A stretch of 64,000 bases of DNA from Kitasatospora sp. NA04385 (lineage in GTDB: Bacteria > Actinomycetota > Actinomycetes > Streptomycetales > Streptomycetaceae). Made by a program: the position numbers and the translations under genes. The notes under the pieces are model-generated. The model searched no databases. It was not told the origin of the DNA and was given only the letters and a program-made list of their open reading frames with translations. Shown piece by piece: positions 1-8,308 of the stretch; the first letter of the stretch is position 1; every line of letters starts with the position of its first letter. Location: contig NZ_CP054919.1 in the NCBI RefSeq assembly GCF_013364235.1, positions 4,004,701 to 4,068,700 of the forward strand. The letters are read 5' to 3'.

Positions 1-463
1 TCCGCTTCGGTTCCTGTCCCCCTGCCGGGGACCGGGGCCCGCCGGACACGGTGGTGGGAGCCTCGTGGAGCCCCGTCGGGCACGGATTCGGGAGCCGGCC
101 CGGGGCGGACCCGGAGGTCGGCGGGGGCGGGTGGTGCGGGCCTGGCGCGGGGGCGCGGGGCGTGCGCTACCGGAGCGCACGGCTTGCGATACCCGCGCGA
201 AGGCGCACGGTGGGCAGAGTGCAACCCGGGACCGATCACACCCAGTCGGACACAGGCCCCAGAACGGTGAATGAGTGCCAAACATGGGTAAATCCCCGAC
301 GGACCCGGAGAATTCGTGCTTCTCTGCTGCTGAATCTCCAGCCGGAATCCTTCCTTCCACGGTCGGCAGCGCCCCGGATCGGACAGTCTCGAACAGCCTC
401 ACGCACGAGGGCGGACTCCGGTCGCACCGGGGGCGCGCACGGAGCTGAAACGCGGAGCCGAGC
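1..463. other. Upstream non-coding region
   Basis: No convincing coding frame is visible here. The reading frames that exist lack ribosome binding sites and show the codon bias of shadow frames. A short hairpin at about 16-32 (six-base stem, loop ctgcc) could be the terminator of a gene outside the window. The last 100 bases are less GC-rich and probably carry the promoter of the DUF2617 gene. Confidence 0.4.
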
Positions 464-1078
464 ATGCTCACCACCTTGCAGACCTCCTACACGGACACCC
501 GCGCCGGCGACCTGGCCTGGCAGCTGGGCGGCGAGCCGCTGCCCGCGCTGGCCGTCCGCGACCTCAGACTCGACGGCGCCTGCAGCGCCCCGAACGGCCT
601 CCGGGGCACCCTCCAGCTGCGGCTGCTGGGCGCCTCGCACCAGGTGGTGCTGGCCGCCGGGCCGGGCGACTGCCTGGAGACGGTGGCCTGCCTGCCGGGC
701 CGCCGCACCCCGCTGCCCGCCCGGGTGGCCGAGCAGGTGGCCGGCTGGGAGTACGAGTTCGCGGCCCGGATCGAGGAGCTGCCGCCGTACGTGTTCGAGG
801 CCCGGGCGCAGGAGCTGCTGGCCCTGGTCGAGGGGCACCCGCGGGCGCTGGCCGGGGTCTTCCCGGGCGACCCGAGCGCCTTCACCGCGCTGGTCGCGCA
901 CTGCGAGGACCGCCGGGTGCACTGGCGGACGTGGCACGCCTACCCGCAGGAGGGCCGGCTGGTGTGCACCCGCTCCTCGCTCTCGCTGCCCGGCACCGGC
1001 CGCCCCGAAACCGACCGGTCCGCCGGGGACGCGGCGGCGCGGGCCGCCGCGGGCGCCCCGGTGCAGGTCGGGTGGTGA
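464..1078 (+). CDS. DUF2617 family protein
   Basis: This 204-residue protein is recognisable as the actinobacterial DUF2617 family from its opening MLTTLQTSYTDTRAGDLAW, the central WEYEFAARIEELPPYVFEAR and the late VHWRTWHAYPQEG. No signal peptide or membrane segment is visible and no catalytic motif is known for the family. As far as I recall, in streptomycetes it sits just upstream of a membrane-bound spermidine-synthase-like gene on the same strand, as it does here (gap of 79 bases), so the two may be co-transcribed. The last 30 residues are Ala/Gly-rich and poorly conserved. The function is unknown. Confidence 0.85.
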   Translation: MLTTLQTSYTDTRAGDLAWQLGGEPLPALAVRDLRLDGACSAPNGLRGTLQLRLLGASHQVVLAAGPGDCLETVACLPGRRTPLPARVAEQVAGWEYEFAARIEELPPYVFEARAQELLALVEGHPRALAGVFPGDPSAFTALVAHCEDRRVHWRTWHAYPQEGRLVCTRSSLSLPGTGRPETDRSAGDAAARAAAGAPVQVGW

Positions 1079-1157
1079 GCGGGCGTCAACCCGGCACCCC
1101 GGTCTGTCCCCCGGATGGGTGCAGCCATTCACCCGGGCTCTCGCCTAGCGTTCATTC

Positions 1158-2881
1158 ATGATCAACCACCCGGTCGGACGGCCCGCGCAGCCGGGTCCGG
1201 ACGCCACCGCGCCACCGCCCGCGGCCGCCCCCCGGCCCACCGCTCCCCGCGCCGCGGTCCCCAGCGGCGCGGTCCGGGCCGGCGGCGCCATACCGCTGGC
1301 CCTGGCGCCCCGCCCGGCCCGCGTGCTGGTCCTGCTGGCCGCGTTCGTCTGCGCGGCCTGCGGCCTGGTGTACGAACTCGAACTGGTCGCCCTCGGCGGC
1401 TACCTGCTGGGCGACTCGGTCACCCAGACCTCCGTGGTGCTGTCGGTGATGGTGTTCGCGATGGGCGTCGGCTCGCTGCTCGCCAAGGGCCTCACCCGCC
1501 GCCCGGCCACCTCCTTCGCCCTGGTCGAGTACGCGCTGTCGCTGACCGGCGGCCTGTCCGCGCTCGCGCTGTACTGCGGCTGGGCCTGGCTGCACCAGCC
1601 GCGCGCCACCCTGGTCGCGCTGATCGCCGCCACCGTGCTGATCGGCCTGCTGATCGGCGCGGAGATCCCGCTGCTGATGACGCTGATCCAGCGGATCCGC
1701 CAGGAGCACGCCGGCCGCGCCGTGGCCGACCTGTTCGCCGCCGACTACGTGGGCGCGCTGATCGGCGGCCTGGCCTTCCCGTTCGTGCTGCTGCCCGCCT
1801 TCGGCCAGACCGCCGGAGCGCTGCTGACCGGTGCGGTGAACGCGGTGGCGGGCGCCGTGGTGGTGCTCTGGCTGTTCCGCTCCGAGCCGGCCCCGCGCAC
1901 CCGGCTGCTGCTGTGGACGGGCTGCGGCCTGGTCCTCGCCCTGCTCGCGCTGGCCGCCGCCTGCACCGGCGCGATCGAGCGCGCCGCCCGGCACGCGCTG
2001 TACGGCGGCCCGATCCGGTTCGCCGCCCAGAGCCGCTACCAGGAGATCGTGCTGACCGGCGGCCCGGACGGCGCCCCGGACCGGACCGCGGCCGACGGCA
2101 CCACCGCCGACGACGCGCCCCGGGTGCCCGCCCAGCGCACCGGGCCGCCGCTGGAGCTGTTCCTGGACGGCCGGCTGGCGGTCTGCGGCCCCGGCGAGTA
2201 CCGCGACCACGAGGCGCTGGTGCGCCCCGCGCTGGCCGCCGGGCCGAGCGGGAGGGTGCTGGTGCTGGGCGGCGGCGACGGCCTGGCGCTGCGCGAGGTG
2301 CTGCGGCACCCGGCGGTGCGCAGCGTGCTGGTGGTCGAGCGGGACGCCGCCCTGCCCGCGCTGGCCCGCCGGGACGCCGCGTTCGCCGCGCTGACCGGGC
2401 ACGCCTTCGACGACCCCCGGGTGCGGCTGGTCCTGGCCGAGCCGATGGGCTGGCTGCGGACGGCCGGGCAGCGCTTCGACGTGATCGTCTCGGACCTGGA
2501 CGGCTCGGCCGCGAACGGCAAGTACCGCTCCCGCGAGTTCTTCGGCCTGGCCGCCCGCCTGCTCGCCCCGGCGGGCCGGCTGGCGGCCCGCGGCGGCGTG
2601 CCGGACGGCGGGCTGTGGACGGCCGAGTCCGGCCTGGACGCGGCGGGCCTGGCGGCGGTGGCGTACCAGGGCGGCGGCGCCCCGGCGGCCGCGGAGTGCG
2701 GGCGTCCGGACCCGGACCCGGCGTTCCTGCTGGCCGCCCGCACCGCCCCCGTGCTGGACCTGTCGCCGGACGTACCGGCCCCGCGCTCGCTCACCGTGCC
2801 CGCGCTGCGCGCCTCCGAGGCCCGGCTGGCGGCCCGCCGCCCGGCCCGCTGCCGCCGCCGCACACCCTGCTCGGCCCCTGA
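1158..2881 (+). CDS. Membrane-anchored polyamine aminopropyltransferase (spermidine synthase family), apparent frameshift near the C-terminus
   Basis: The N-terminal half (residues about 55-270) is a bundle of hydrophobic segments with the typical VYELELVALGGYLLG start. The C-terminal half is a spermidine-synthase-type Rossmann methyltransferase fold with the nucleotide-binding glycine loop GGGDG near residue 371 and a late RYxSREFF-like motif (KYRSREFFGL). Enzymes of this fold transfer an aminopropyl group from decarboxylated SAM to a polyamine, but the substrate of this membrane subfamily is not established. The frame opened at 1158 runs on to 3257 and would overlap the next gene by 94 bases with a low-quality Arg-rich tail. 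The frame one base away gives LPPPHTLLGP followed by TGA at 2879-2881, which looks like the family's normal end. I therefore infer a missing base near 2849 and end the gene at 2881. Confidence 0.75.
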
Positions 2882-3163
2882 AGGCGCCCGCCCGGCCCGC
2901 GCCCGACGGCGCCGCGACGGCGCCCCGACCGCGGAACGCCGTCGCGATCCCCGGCCGCAGGCCCGGCAGGCCCGCCGGCACGCCCCGCCCGGCCGCCGAA
3001 GGCACCTGCCCCGCCGCCGAAGGGACCCGCCCCGCCGGTCAGTTCGGCCCGGGGCGGGTCGGGCGGCCGGGCGCGCGGGACGGTGCGTCCATTGGCGGGT
3101 TGGTCGGCCCGGCTTCGCGTGGAGGGCTCGGCACGGCGGCGGGCGGTCGGTAGGCTCGCCGGT

Positions 3164-4059
3164 ATGGAGCATGAGGTTGTCGTCCCGGTGCCCGCCGAGG
3201 TGGTCCGGGAGGCGCTGGTGGACCGCGAACTGGTGGCCCGCTGCGTGCCGGGGCTGAGCGCGGTCGCGTCGGCGTCCGCGCCCGCGGGGGCGGACAGCCG
3301 GCTCAGGATCCGGATCGCCGGGTCGACCATCACCTTCGCCGGCCGGCTGGTGGTGGGCGCCTGGCAGGGCGGCGCGCTCGTGCTGCGGCTGAGCGGCGAG
3401 GAGATCCGCGGCGCGGCCCCGGTCGCCGCCGAGCTGCGGATCACCCTGGAGGAGCGCACCGGCGAGACCGCGATCCGCTTCGCCAGCGGCCTGACCGCCT
3501 CCGGGCGGCTGGCCGGCTTCGACGACGAGGCGCTGGAGTCCACCGGCCGCCGACTGATCGACCGGGCGGTGGCGGCGCTGGTCGCCGAGCTGTCCGAGCC
3601 CGCCGACCACGGCGACGAGGAGGACGGCCCGGACGGCCCGGAGGGCGACCCGTCGGACGGCGCCACCGTGGTCTTCCTGGACGACCGCGACCGCGGCCAG
3701 GACCTGGACGACGACCTGTCCGACCTGATCTCCTTCGACGACGCGGACGACCTGCCCGCCCCGGTGCCCGCCGCCCCGCGCCCGGAGCCCGGCTACGAGC
3801 AGGAGGGCGCCCCGGTGCGGCGCAGCATCGTCGGCCGGTCCGCCGAGGAGGTCGACCACGCCCCGCCGCACGGCCGGTACGCGCCCGCCCGCCGGCCCAC
3901 AGCGCCCGCGCCCGGGCCGCCTCCCGCTGGGGCGGCGCGGAGCCGACGCTGCTGCCCGGCGCGCACGGCGAGCGCAGCGCGCTGCCGTGGATGATCGGCG
4001 GCGGGGTCGCGCTGATCAGCGGCGCGGTGGTGCTGGTCCGGGCCCTGCGGCGGCGCTAG
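3164..4059 (+). CDS. SRPBCC-like protein with C-terminal membrane anchor, apparent frameshift
   Basis: Residues 1-145 resemble the SRPBCC/START-like carbon-monoxide-dehydrogenase-G fold (MEHEVVVPVPAEVVREALVD, then VARCVPGL). An acidic, low-complexity linker follows (DEEDGPDGPEGD and DDRDRGQDLDDDLSDL). In the starting frame the protein ends at 3994 with a Cys/Arg-rich tail. From about 3901 the next frame instead encodes SRWGGAEPTLLPGAHGERSA followed by a transmembrane helix (WMIGGGVALISGAVVLV) and a basic RALRRR end, with TAG at 4057-4059. This is a far better C-terminus, so a single missing base between about 3875 and 3925 is inferred. The protein is probably anchored to the inner face of the membrane by its C-terminus. 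A ligand cannot be assigned. Confidence 0.65.
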
Positions 4060-4063
4060 GCCG

Positions 4064-4079
4064 TAGTGGGTACCCACTA
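4064..4079. promoter_or_regulatory. 16-bp perfect palindrome upstream of pyrE
   Basis: TAGTGGGTACCCACTA is a perfect inverted repeat that ends 12 bases before the pyrE ATG and starts 4 bases after the stop of the preceding gene. Its position suggests an operator for a dimeric repressor over the pyrE promoter or ribosome binding site. No aggag-type ribosome binding site is obvious ahead of this ATG, so a leaderless transcript is possible. Confidence 0.45.
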
Positions 4080-4091
4080 AACTGGCTGCCC

Positions 4092-4628
4092 ATGAGCAAC
4101 GACCGCGACGCCCTGCTGGCGCAGATCAAGGACAAGGCCGTCGTGCACGGCAAGGTCACCCTCTCCTCCGGCCGGGAGGCCGACTACTACGTCGACCTGC
4201 GCCGGATCACGCTGGACGCCGAGGCGGCGCCGCTGGTCGGCACCGTGATGCTGGACGCGGCGGCGGACCTGGAGTTCGACGCGGTGGGCGGTCTGACCCT
4301 GGGCGCCGACCCGGTGGCCGCGGCGATGCTGCACGCGGCGGCGGCCCGCGGCCGCAAGCTGGACGCGTTCGTGGTCCGCAAGGCGGGCAAGGCGCACGGC
4401 CTCCAGCGCCGGATCGAGGGCCCGGACGTCAAGGGCCGCCGGGTGCTGGCGGTGGAGGACACCTCGACCACCGGCGGCTCGGTGCTGACCGCGGTCGAGG
4501 CGCTGCGCGAGGCGGGCGCCGAGGTGGTCGGCGTCGCGGTGATCGTGGAGCGCGGCGCGGCCCCGGCCATCGCCGAGGCGGGCCTGCCGTACGTCACCGC
4601 GTACACCCTGGACGACCTGGGCCTGTGA
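4092..4628 (+). CDS. pyrE: Orotate phosphoribosyltransferase
   Basis: This 178-residue type I phosphoribosyltransferase makes orotidine-5-phosphate from orotate and PRPP, the fifth step of de novo pyrimidine synthesis. The PRPP-binding loop is seen as VLAVEDTSTTGGS at about residues 118-130. The family's N-terminal HGKVTLSSGREADYYVDLRR and the lysine-bearing VVRKAGKAHG are both present. Length and motifs are complete. The gene stands apart from the other pyr genes. A perfect 16-bp palindrome lies directly in front of it, and a parS-like site, tandem repeats and a strong terminator follow it. Confidence 0.95.
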   Translation: MSNDRDALLAQIKDKAVVHGKVTLSSGREADYYVDLRRITLDAEAAPLVGTVMLDAAADLEFDAVGGLTLGADPVAAAMLHAAAARGRKLDAFVVRKAGKAHGLQRRIEGPDVKGRRVLAVEDTSTTGGSVLTAVEALREAGAEVVGVAVIVERGAAPAIAEAGLPYVTAYTLDDLGL

Positions 4629-4648
4629 GCCGCTGAGCCCCGTTCCAC

Positions 4649-4662
4649 GTTCCACGTGGAAC
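4649..4662. other. parS-like ParB-binding palindrome (site 1)
   Basis: GTTCCACGTGGAAC is a perfect 14-bp palindrome. It differs from the Streptomyces parS consensus GTTTCACGTGAAAC by one symmetrical change per half-site, at a position that tolerates C in the Bacillus consensus. An extra half-site (gttccac, 4642-4648) lies immediately to the left in direct orientation. ParB loading at parS organises the origin region for segregation. The same 14-mer occurs again at 54917. Confidence 0.5.
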
Positions 4663-4663
4663 A

Positions 4664-4727
4664 ACGCGAAGGCGACACCACGCGAAGGCGACACCACGCG
4701 AAGAGGGCACCACGCGAAGAGGGCCCG
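4664..4727. repeat. Four tandem 16-bp repeats
   Basis: The unit acgcgaaggcgacacc begins at 4664 and 4680 and recurs in modified form (acgcgaagagggcacc) at 4696 and 4712, giving an exact 16-base period. The last unit runs into the terminator stem. The array lies between the parS-like site and the pyrE terminator and encodes nothing recognisable. Confidence 0.8.
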
Positions 4728-4753
4728 ACCACCGTCCGGTGGTCGGGCCCTCT
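4718..4753. terminator. Bidirectional terminator between pyrE and dedA
   Basis: A perfect 16-bp stem (4718-4733 with 4738-4753) closes on a four-base loop, gtcc. It lies between the convergent pyrE and DedA genes and would serve both. Confidence 0.85.
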
Positions 4754-4764
4754 CGGCTACGTGG

Positions 4765-5490
4765 TCAGCTCTTGCGGTGGCGGCCGCTGGAGACCGGCTC
4801 GCTCTCCCGCGCGGCGGTGCCGCCGGCGGCCGCGGCGGCCTTCTTCTTCTTCCGCTCGCGGAGCACCTCGACGAAGATCGGCGAGACCGAGATCAGGATG
4901 ATCAGCGCCATCGCGGGCAGCAGGTACTTGTCGATCACCGGGGCGAGCTGGTCACCGGTGAAGTAGCCGATCAGCAGCATGGTCTCGGTCCACAGCACAC
5001 CGCCGACCACGTTCCAGACGAAGAAGGTCCGGGCGGGCATCTGCAGGGTGCCGGCGACCGGGTTGAGGAAGGTCCGCACGATCGGGATGAAGCGGGCCAT
5101 CACCACGGCCTTGGCCGGGCCGAACTTCTCGAAGTACTCCTCGGCCTTCTCCACGTACTCGGGCCGGAAGATCTTCGAGTTCGGCTTGTCGAACATCTTC
5201 GGGCCGACCTTCCGGCCGAGCAGGTGTCCGAGCTGGGCGCCGACGACGGCGCAGATCGGCGCGCCGATCAGCAGCAGGGCGATGTTCATCTGGGCGCCTT
5301 CGCCGAGCACCTTGTCGGCGGCGCTGGAGGCGGCGACACCGGCCAGGATCAGCAGCGAGTCACCGGGGAAGAAGAACCCGACCAGCAGGCCGGTCTCGGC
5401 GAAGATGATCGCCAGGATCCCGATGGCGCCGACGGAGGCGACGAGCGATTTGGCGTCGAGGACGTTGACGGCGAGCTGGATGTGTTCCAC
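4765..5490 (-). CDS. DedA family membrane protein
   Basis: This 241-residue polytopic membrane protein has the DedA/VTT signatures: an acidic membrane-embedded segment near IFAETGLLVGFFFPGDSLL (about residues 30-50) and the arginine-containing MARFIPIVRTFLNPVAG (about 140-155). DedA proteins are thought to move or flip undecaprenyl phosphate or other lipids and to affect proton-motive force. The C-terminus carries a polybasic RERKKKKAAAAAGG stretch. The start is the GTG of VEHIQLAVNV. The neighbourhood DedA-fba-DUF3151 is also seen in mycobacteria, which supports conserved synteny. Confidence 0.88.
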   Translation of the reverse strand: MEHIQLAVNVLDAKSLVASVGAIGILAIIFAETGLLVGFFFPGDSLLILAGVAASSAADKVLGEGAQMNIALLLIGAPICAVVGAQLGHLLGRKVGPKMFDKPNSKIFRPEYVEKAEEYFEKFGPAKAVVMARFIPIVRTFLNPVAGTLQMPARTFFVWNVVGGVLWTETMLLIGYFTGDQLAPVIDKYLLPAMALIILISVSPIFVEVLRERKKKKAAAAAGGTAARESEPVSSGRHRKS

Positions 5491-5791
5491 GCGCGCAGGA
5501 TAGCCCGTACTGCTTTGCGAAGCCTTAACAGAGGGTCCGAACCGCGCCGCCGCCGGGCCCGCCGCGGGTGCCCGGCGGCGGCGCCGCAGGTGCCCGGTGC
5601 GGCGGCCCGTCCCAAGTGGCGGGCCGCTGGGTGTGTCCGGAGGGGGAGTCTGGGAAGATGGCCGAGGTGTCCGGCCCGCGGTCGAGCTACCACCCTCTTC
5701 GCTCGCACCGCATCGATGTCGTGAACCACAGGCGTATCGAGCCTTCGGACAGCGTCGTCCGATCGCCCCACACCGACAGGAGCGGATCCGC
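5491..5791. promoter_or_regulatory. Divergent promoter region of DedA and fba
   Basis: This 301-base non-coding gap lies between divergently transcribed genes. An AT-richer patch (cttaacagaggg, about 5526-5537) and the DNA just before fba probably hold the promoters. An AGGAG ribosome binding site at about 5779-5783 precedes the fba start. Confidence 0.5.
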
Positions 5792-6814
5792 ATGCCCATC
5801 GCAACTCCCGAGGCCTACAACGAGATGCTCGACCGGGCCAAGGCAGGCAAGTTCGCCTACCCGGCCATCAACGTCACCTCGACGCAGACCCTGCACGCCG
5901 CGCTGCGCGGCTTCGCCGAGGCCGAGAGCGACGGCATCGTCCAGATCTCCACGGGTGGTGCGGAGTTCCTGGGCGGCCAGTACAACAAGGACATGGTGAC
6001 CGGCGCGGTCGCGCTGGCCGAGTTCGCGCACATCGTCGCGGCCAAGTACGACGTCACCGTCGCGCTGCACACCGACCACTGCCCGAAGGACAAGCTGGAC
6101 GGCTACGTCCGCCCGCTGCTGGCGATCTCCGCCGAGCGCGTGGCCCGCGGCGAGAACCCGCTGTTCCAGTCGCACATGTGGGACGGCTCGGCCGAAACCC
6201 TGGCCGACAACCTGGCCATCGGCGAGGAGCTGCTCGCCCAGGCCGCCGCCGCCCGGATCATCCTCGAGGTCGAGATCACCCCGACCGGCGGCGAGGAGGA
6301 CGGCGTCACCCACGAGATCAACGACGAGCTGTACACCACCGTGGCCGACGCGGTGCGCACCGCCGAGGCGCTCGGCCTGGGCGAGAAGGGCCGCTACCTG
6401 CTGGCCGCCTCGTTCGGCAACGTGCACGGCGTGTACAAGCCCGGCAACGTGGTGCTGCGTCCGGAGCTGCTCGCCGACCTGCAGGCCGAGATCGGCAAGA
6501 AGTACGGCAAGCAGGACCCGTTCGACTTCGTCTTCCACGGCGGCTCCGGCTCCACCGAGCAGGAGATCCTGACCGCGCTGGAGAACGGCGTCGTCAAGAT
6601 GAACCTCGACACCGACACCCAGTACGCCTTCACCCGCCCGGTCGTGGACCACGTGTTCCGCAACTACGACGGCGTGCTGAAGGTCGACGGCGAGGTCGGC
6701 AAGAAGAACACCTACGACCCGCGCACCTGGGGCAAGCTGGCCGAGGCCGGCATGGCCCACCGCGTCACCGAGGCCGCGCAGCAGCTGCGCTCGGCCGGCA
6801 AGCGCATGAAGTAG
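5792..6814 (+). CDS. fba: Class II fructose-bisphosphate aldolase
   Basis: This 340-residue zinc-dependent aldolase interconverts fructose-1,6-bisphosphate with dihydroxyacetone phosphate and glyceraldehyde-3-phosphate in glycolysis and gluconeogenesis. The class II motifs are clear: the zinc-binding VALHTDHCPKD near residue 90, the metal-site glutamate stretch EVEITPTGGEEDG near 160-172, and the phosphate-binding FVFHGGSGS and NLDTDTQYAFTRPV. AGGAG precedes the ATG at a good distance. The stop codon lies inside a 20-bp direct duplication, followed by a 21-bp terminator stem. Confidence 0.96.
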   Translation: MPIATPEAYNEMLDRAKAGKFAYPAINVTSTQTLHAALRGFAEAESDGIVQISTGGAEFLGGQYNKDMVTGAVALAEFAHIVAAKYDVTVALHTDHCPKDKLDGYVRPLLAISAERVARGENPLFQSHMWDGSAETLADNLAIGEELLAQAAAARIILEVEITPTGGEEDGVTHEINDELYTTVADAVRTAEALGLGEKGRYLLAASFGNVHGVYKPGNVVLRPELLADLQAEIGKKYGKQDPFDFVFHGGSGSTEQEILTALENGVVKMNLDTDTQYAFTRPVVDHVFRNYDGVLKVDGEVGKKNTYDPRTWGKLAEAGMAHRVTEAAQQLRSAGKRMK

Positions 6815-6845
6815 GCGCTCCGCGCGTGAAGTAGGCGCTCCGCGC
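6807..6845. repeat. 20-bp duplication across the fba stop codon
   Basis: tgaagtaggcgctccgcgc occurs at 6807-6825 and again at 6827-6845. The first copy contains the last fba codons and its TAG. The second is a non-coding replica, probably a recent tandem duplication. Confidence 0.85.
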
Positions 6846-6896
6846 ACGACGGCGCCCCCGCACCCCGGGTCCCTCGGGGTGCGGGGGCGCCGTCGT
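6846..6896. terminator. Bidirectional terminator downstream of fba
   Basis: A perfect 21-bp stem (6846-6866 with 6876-6896) closes on a nine-base loop. It lies between fba and the convergent small membrane-protein gene. Confidence 0.88.
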
Positions 6897-6911
6897 GTCG
6901 GCCTCCCGGGG

Positions 6912-7283
6912 TCAGTGGCGGCGGTTGTTGTTCGCGAAGTAGAAGGCGACCGCCATGCCGATGACGGTCACCACCGGGGTGGTGAAGGTCTCGGCCGCGG
7001 TCAGCTGCTCCACCCCGAAGTGGGTCCACCGCCCGGCCACGAAGGCGAGCAGCGGCACCACCTCGATGAAGGCCAGCAGGCAGAACAGCCCGATCGCCAG
7101 CGGGCGGCGCGTCTCGTGCATCCGCTGGTCGTTCTGGATGGCGCGGAACTCCCAGAAGCCGCCGGCCGCCGGCGGGGCGTCCTCGGACAGTTCCTGGTCC
7201 GGCTCGGGCCGGGCGGTGTCGCCCGGCCCGGAGTCGGCTCCGCCGTCCTGCGGCGGCAGGCCCGGCAGCAGGTGCTCAGACAT
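6912..7283 (-). CDS. Small two-helix membrane protein of unknown function
   Basis: This 123-residue protein has an acidic, Pro/Gly-rich N-terminal half, a conserved-looking WEFRAIQNDQRMHETRRPLA and then two transmembrane helices (about 62-82 and 98-116), ending in NNNRRH. No family was recognised. Its ATG overlaps the end of the upstream gene by eight bases, so the two form an operon. Confidence 0.6.
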   Translation of the reverse strand: MSEHLLPGLPPQDGGADSGPGDTARPEPDQELSEDAPPAAGGFWEFRAIQNDQRMHETRRPLAIGLFCLLAFIEVVPLLAFVAGRWTHFGVEQLTAAETFTTPVVTVIGMAVAFYFANNNRRH

Positions 7284-7620
7284 CGTGCCCCCGCTTGCAG
7301 CGGTCGCACCGGATGACTCCGGCGGGCCGCAGTTTCACGAAACCCCCGGGGTCTGCTGACCTCGGGGGTTTGTTCTCGGTCAACGACCGCTGGTGCGGGA
7401 TGACCGGGTCGGGGAGCTCACGAGTGATCAACTCGTCTTCTCCGACCGGTGGTTGTGGAACCGGCGGGCCTGCGTAGGCGTTCACCGGGCAGTCCACCCC
7501 GGCCATCAGCGGGCAGCCGGACACCGGGTCGGGTTCGGGGGAGACCCCCTGGCGCCTGGCGTGCCAGTAGGGGCACTCGTCCGGGACTGGGTGTTCGGTG
7601 CGCGCGGAATCGGTAGACAT
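7276..7620 (-). CDS. Cysteine-containing hypothetical protein
   Basis: This 114-residue soluble protein of unknown function contains GCPLMAGVDCPVNAY in the middle and a C-terminal IRCDRCKRG. The latter looks like half of a zinc ribbon. The central part is proline-rich. It is the first gene of a two-gene operon with the small membrane protein downstream. It is likely real because of the overlap, the regular codon use and the AT-richer promoter-like region in front of it, but no function can be offered. Confidence 0.55.
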   Translation of the reverse strand: MSTDSARTEHPVPDECPYWHARRQGVSPEPDPVSGCPLMAGVDCPVNAYAGPPVPQPPVGEDELITRELPDPVIPHQRSLTENKPPRSADPGGFVKLRPAGVIRCDRCKRGHDV

Positions 7621-8058
7621 TGAGGTCTCCCAGATGATCTGTTGATCTTGTCCCGGTGTGGGTCCGGGACGGGCCAAGCGGCCCCGGCGCCGAGGGATGC
7701 ACGGGAAGTCGATCCTACCACCGAAGTTGATGAAAGTAGTACCTAGTGTTGGTTAGATCAACATTTTCTCAACATCCGACACTCACAGTATGCATTCCTC
7801 GTTGACACTGCATGCGCACCGGGGCATGATGGATGGCATCCGCAAGCCCGTCGCATCAGGGGGGATCCACCGGTCCGAGCAGCCCGTCACGGCCAGCGCG
7901 ATCCGGAATTTCTGCACTTCGGAGAGCGGTAACAGCCAGGGCTCGCCCCGTCCTTGCGTCGGTCGATACAGACACACATGGCCCGGAATCCACGCACACC
8001 ACCGGGCCGCGCCGCGATTCCTGTGCCGCGGCGGACGAGAAACAAGGGGCCTTCGAAG
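7621..8058. promoter_or_regulatory. Divergent intergenic region with an AT-rich core
   Basis: This 438-base gap lies between a leftward operon and the rightward RHH gene. The segment 7725-7800 is conspicuously AT-richer than its surroundings. It contains a short inverted repeat (gttg-N7-caac, 7748-7762) and further copies of gttga and caac nearby, which suggests promoter and operator sequences. No RNA gene was recognised. Confidence 0.4.
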
Positions 8059-8286
8059 ATGCCGGAGAACGTCGAGCCAAAGGGCTTCACCAGGTTGAGC
8101 ATCAACATCAACGCGGAGACCGAGGAGGTCTTGAAGCGCCACAAGAAACGCGGCATCTCCATCACCGAGACCGTTCGCCGCGCCGTCGCTCTCCTCGACC
8201 TGGTGGAACGTGAGCACGAGAGCGGAAACAAGATCCAGCTGGTGGACCAGAACAACGGGGTCCGCGAGCTGGTGCTGTTCGTCTGA
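8059..8286 (+). CDS. Ribbon-helix-helix DNA-binding protein
   Basis: This 75-residue protein looks like an Arc/CopG-type ribbon-helix-helix factor: a short strand (RLSININAETEEVL) followed by a helix-turn-helix-like pair (KKRGISITETVRRAVALLDLVERE). Such proteins bind DNA as dimers. No toxin partner lies beside it. The ATG at 8059 is chosen because it immediately precedes the conserved domain. An in-frame ATG at 7978 would add a basic, low-quality extension. A 20-bp terminator hairpin follows. Confidence 0.65.
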   Translation: MPENVEPKGFTRLSININAETEEVLKRHKKRGISITETVRRAVALLDLVEREHESGNKIQLVDQNNGVRELVLFV

Positions 8287-8308
8287 TCCGGCGTCCCGAT
8301 CGGACGCT

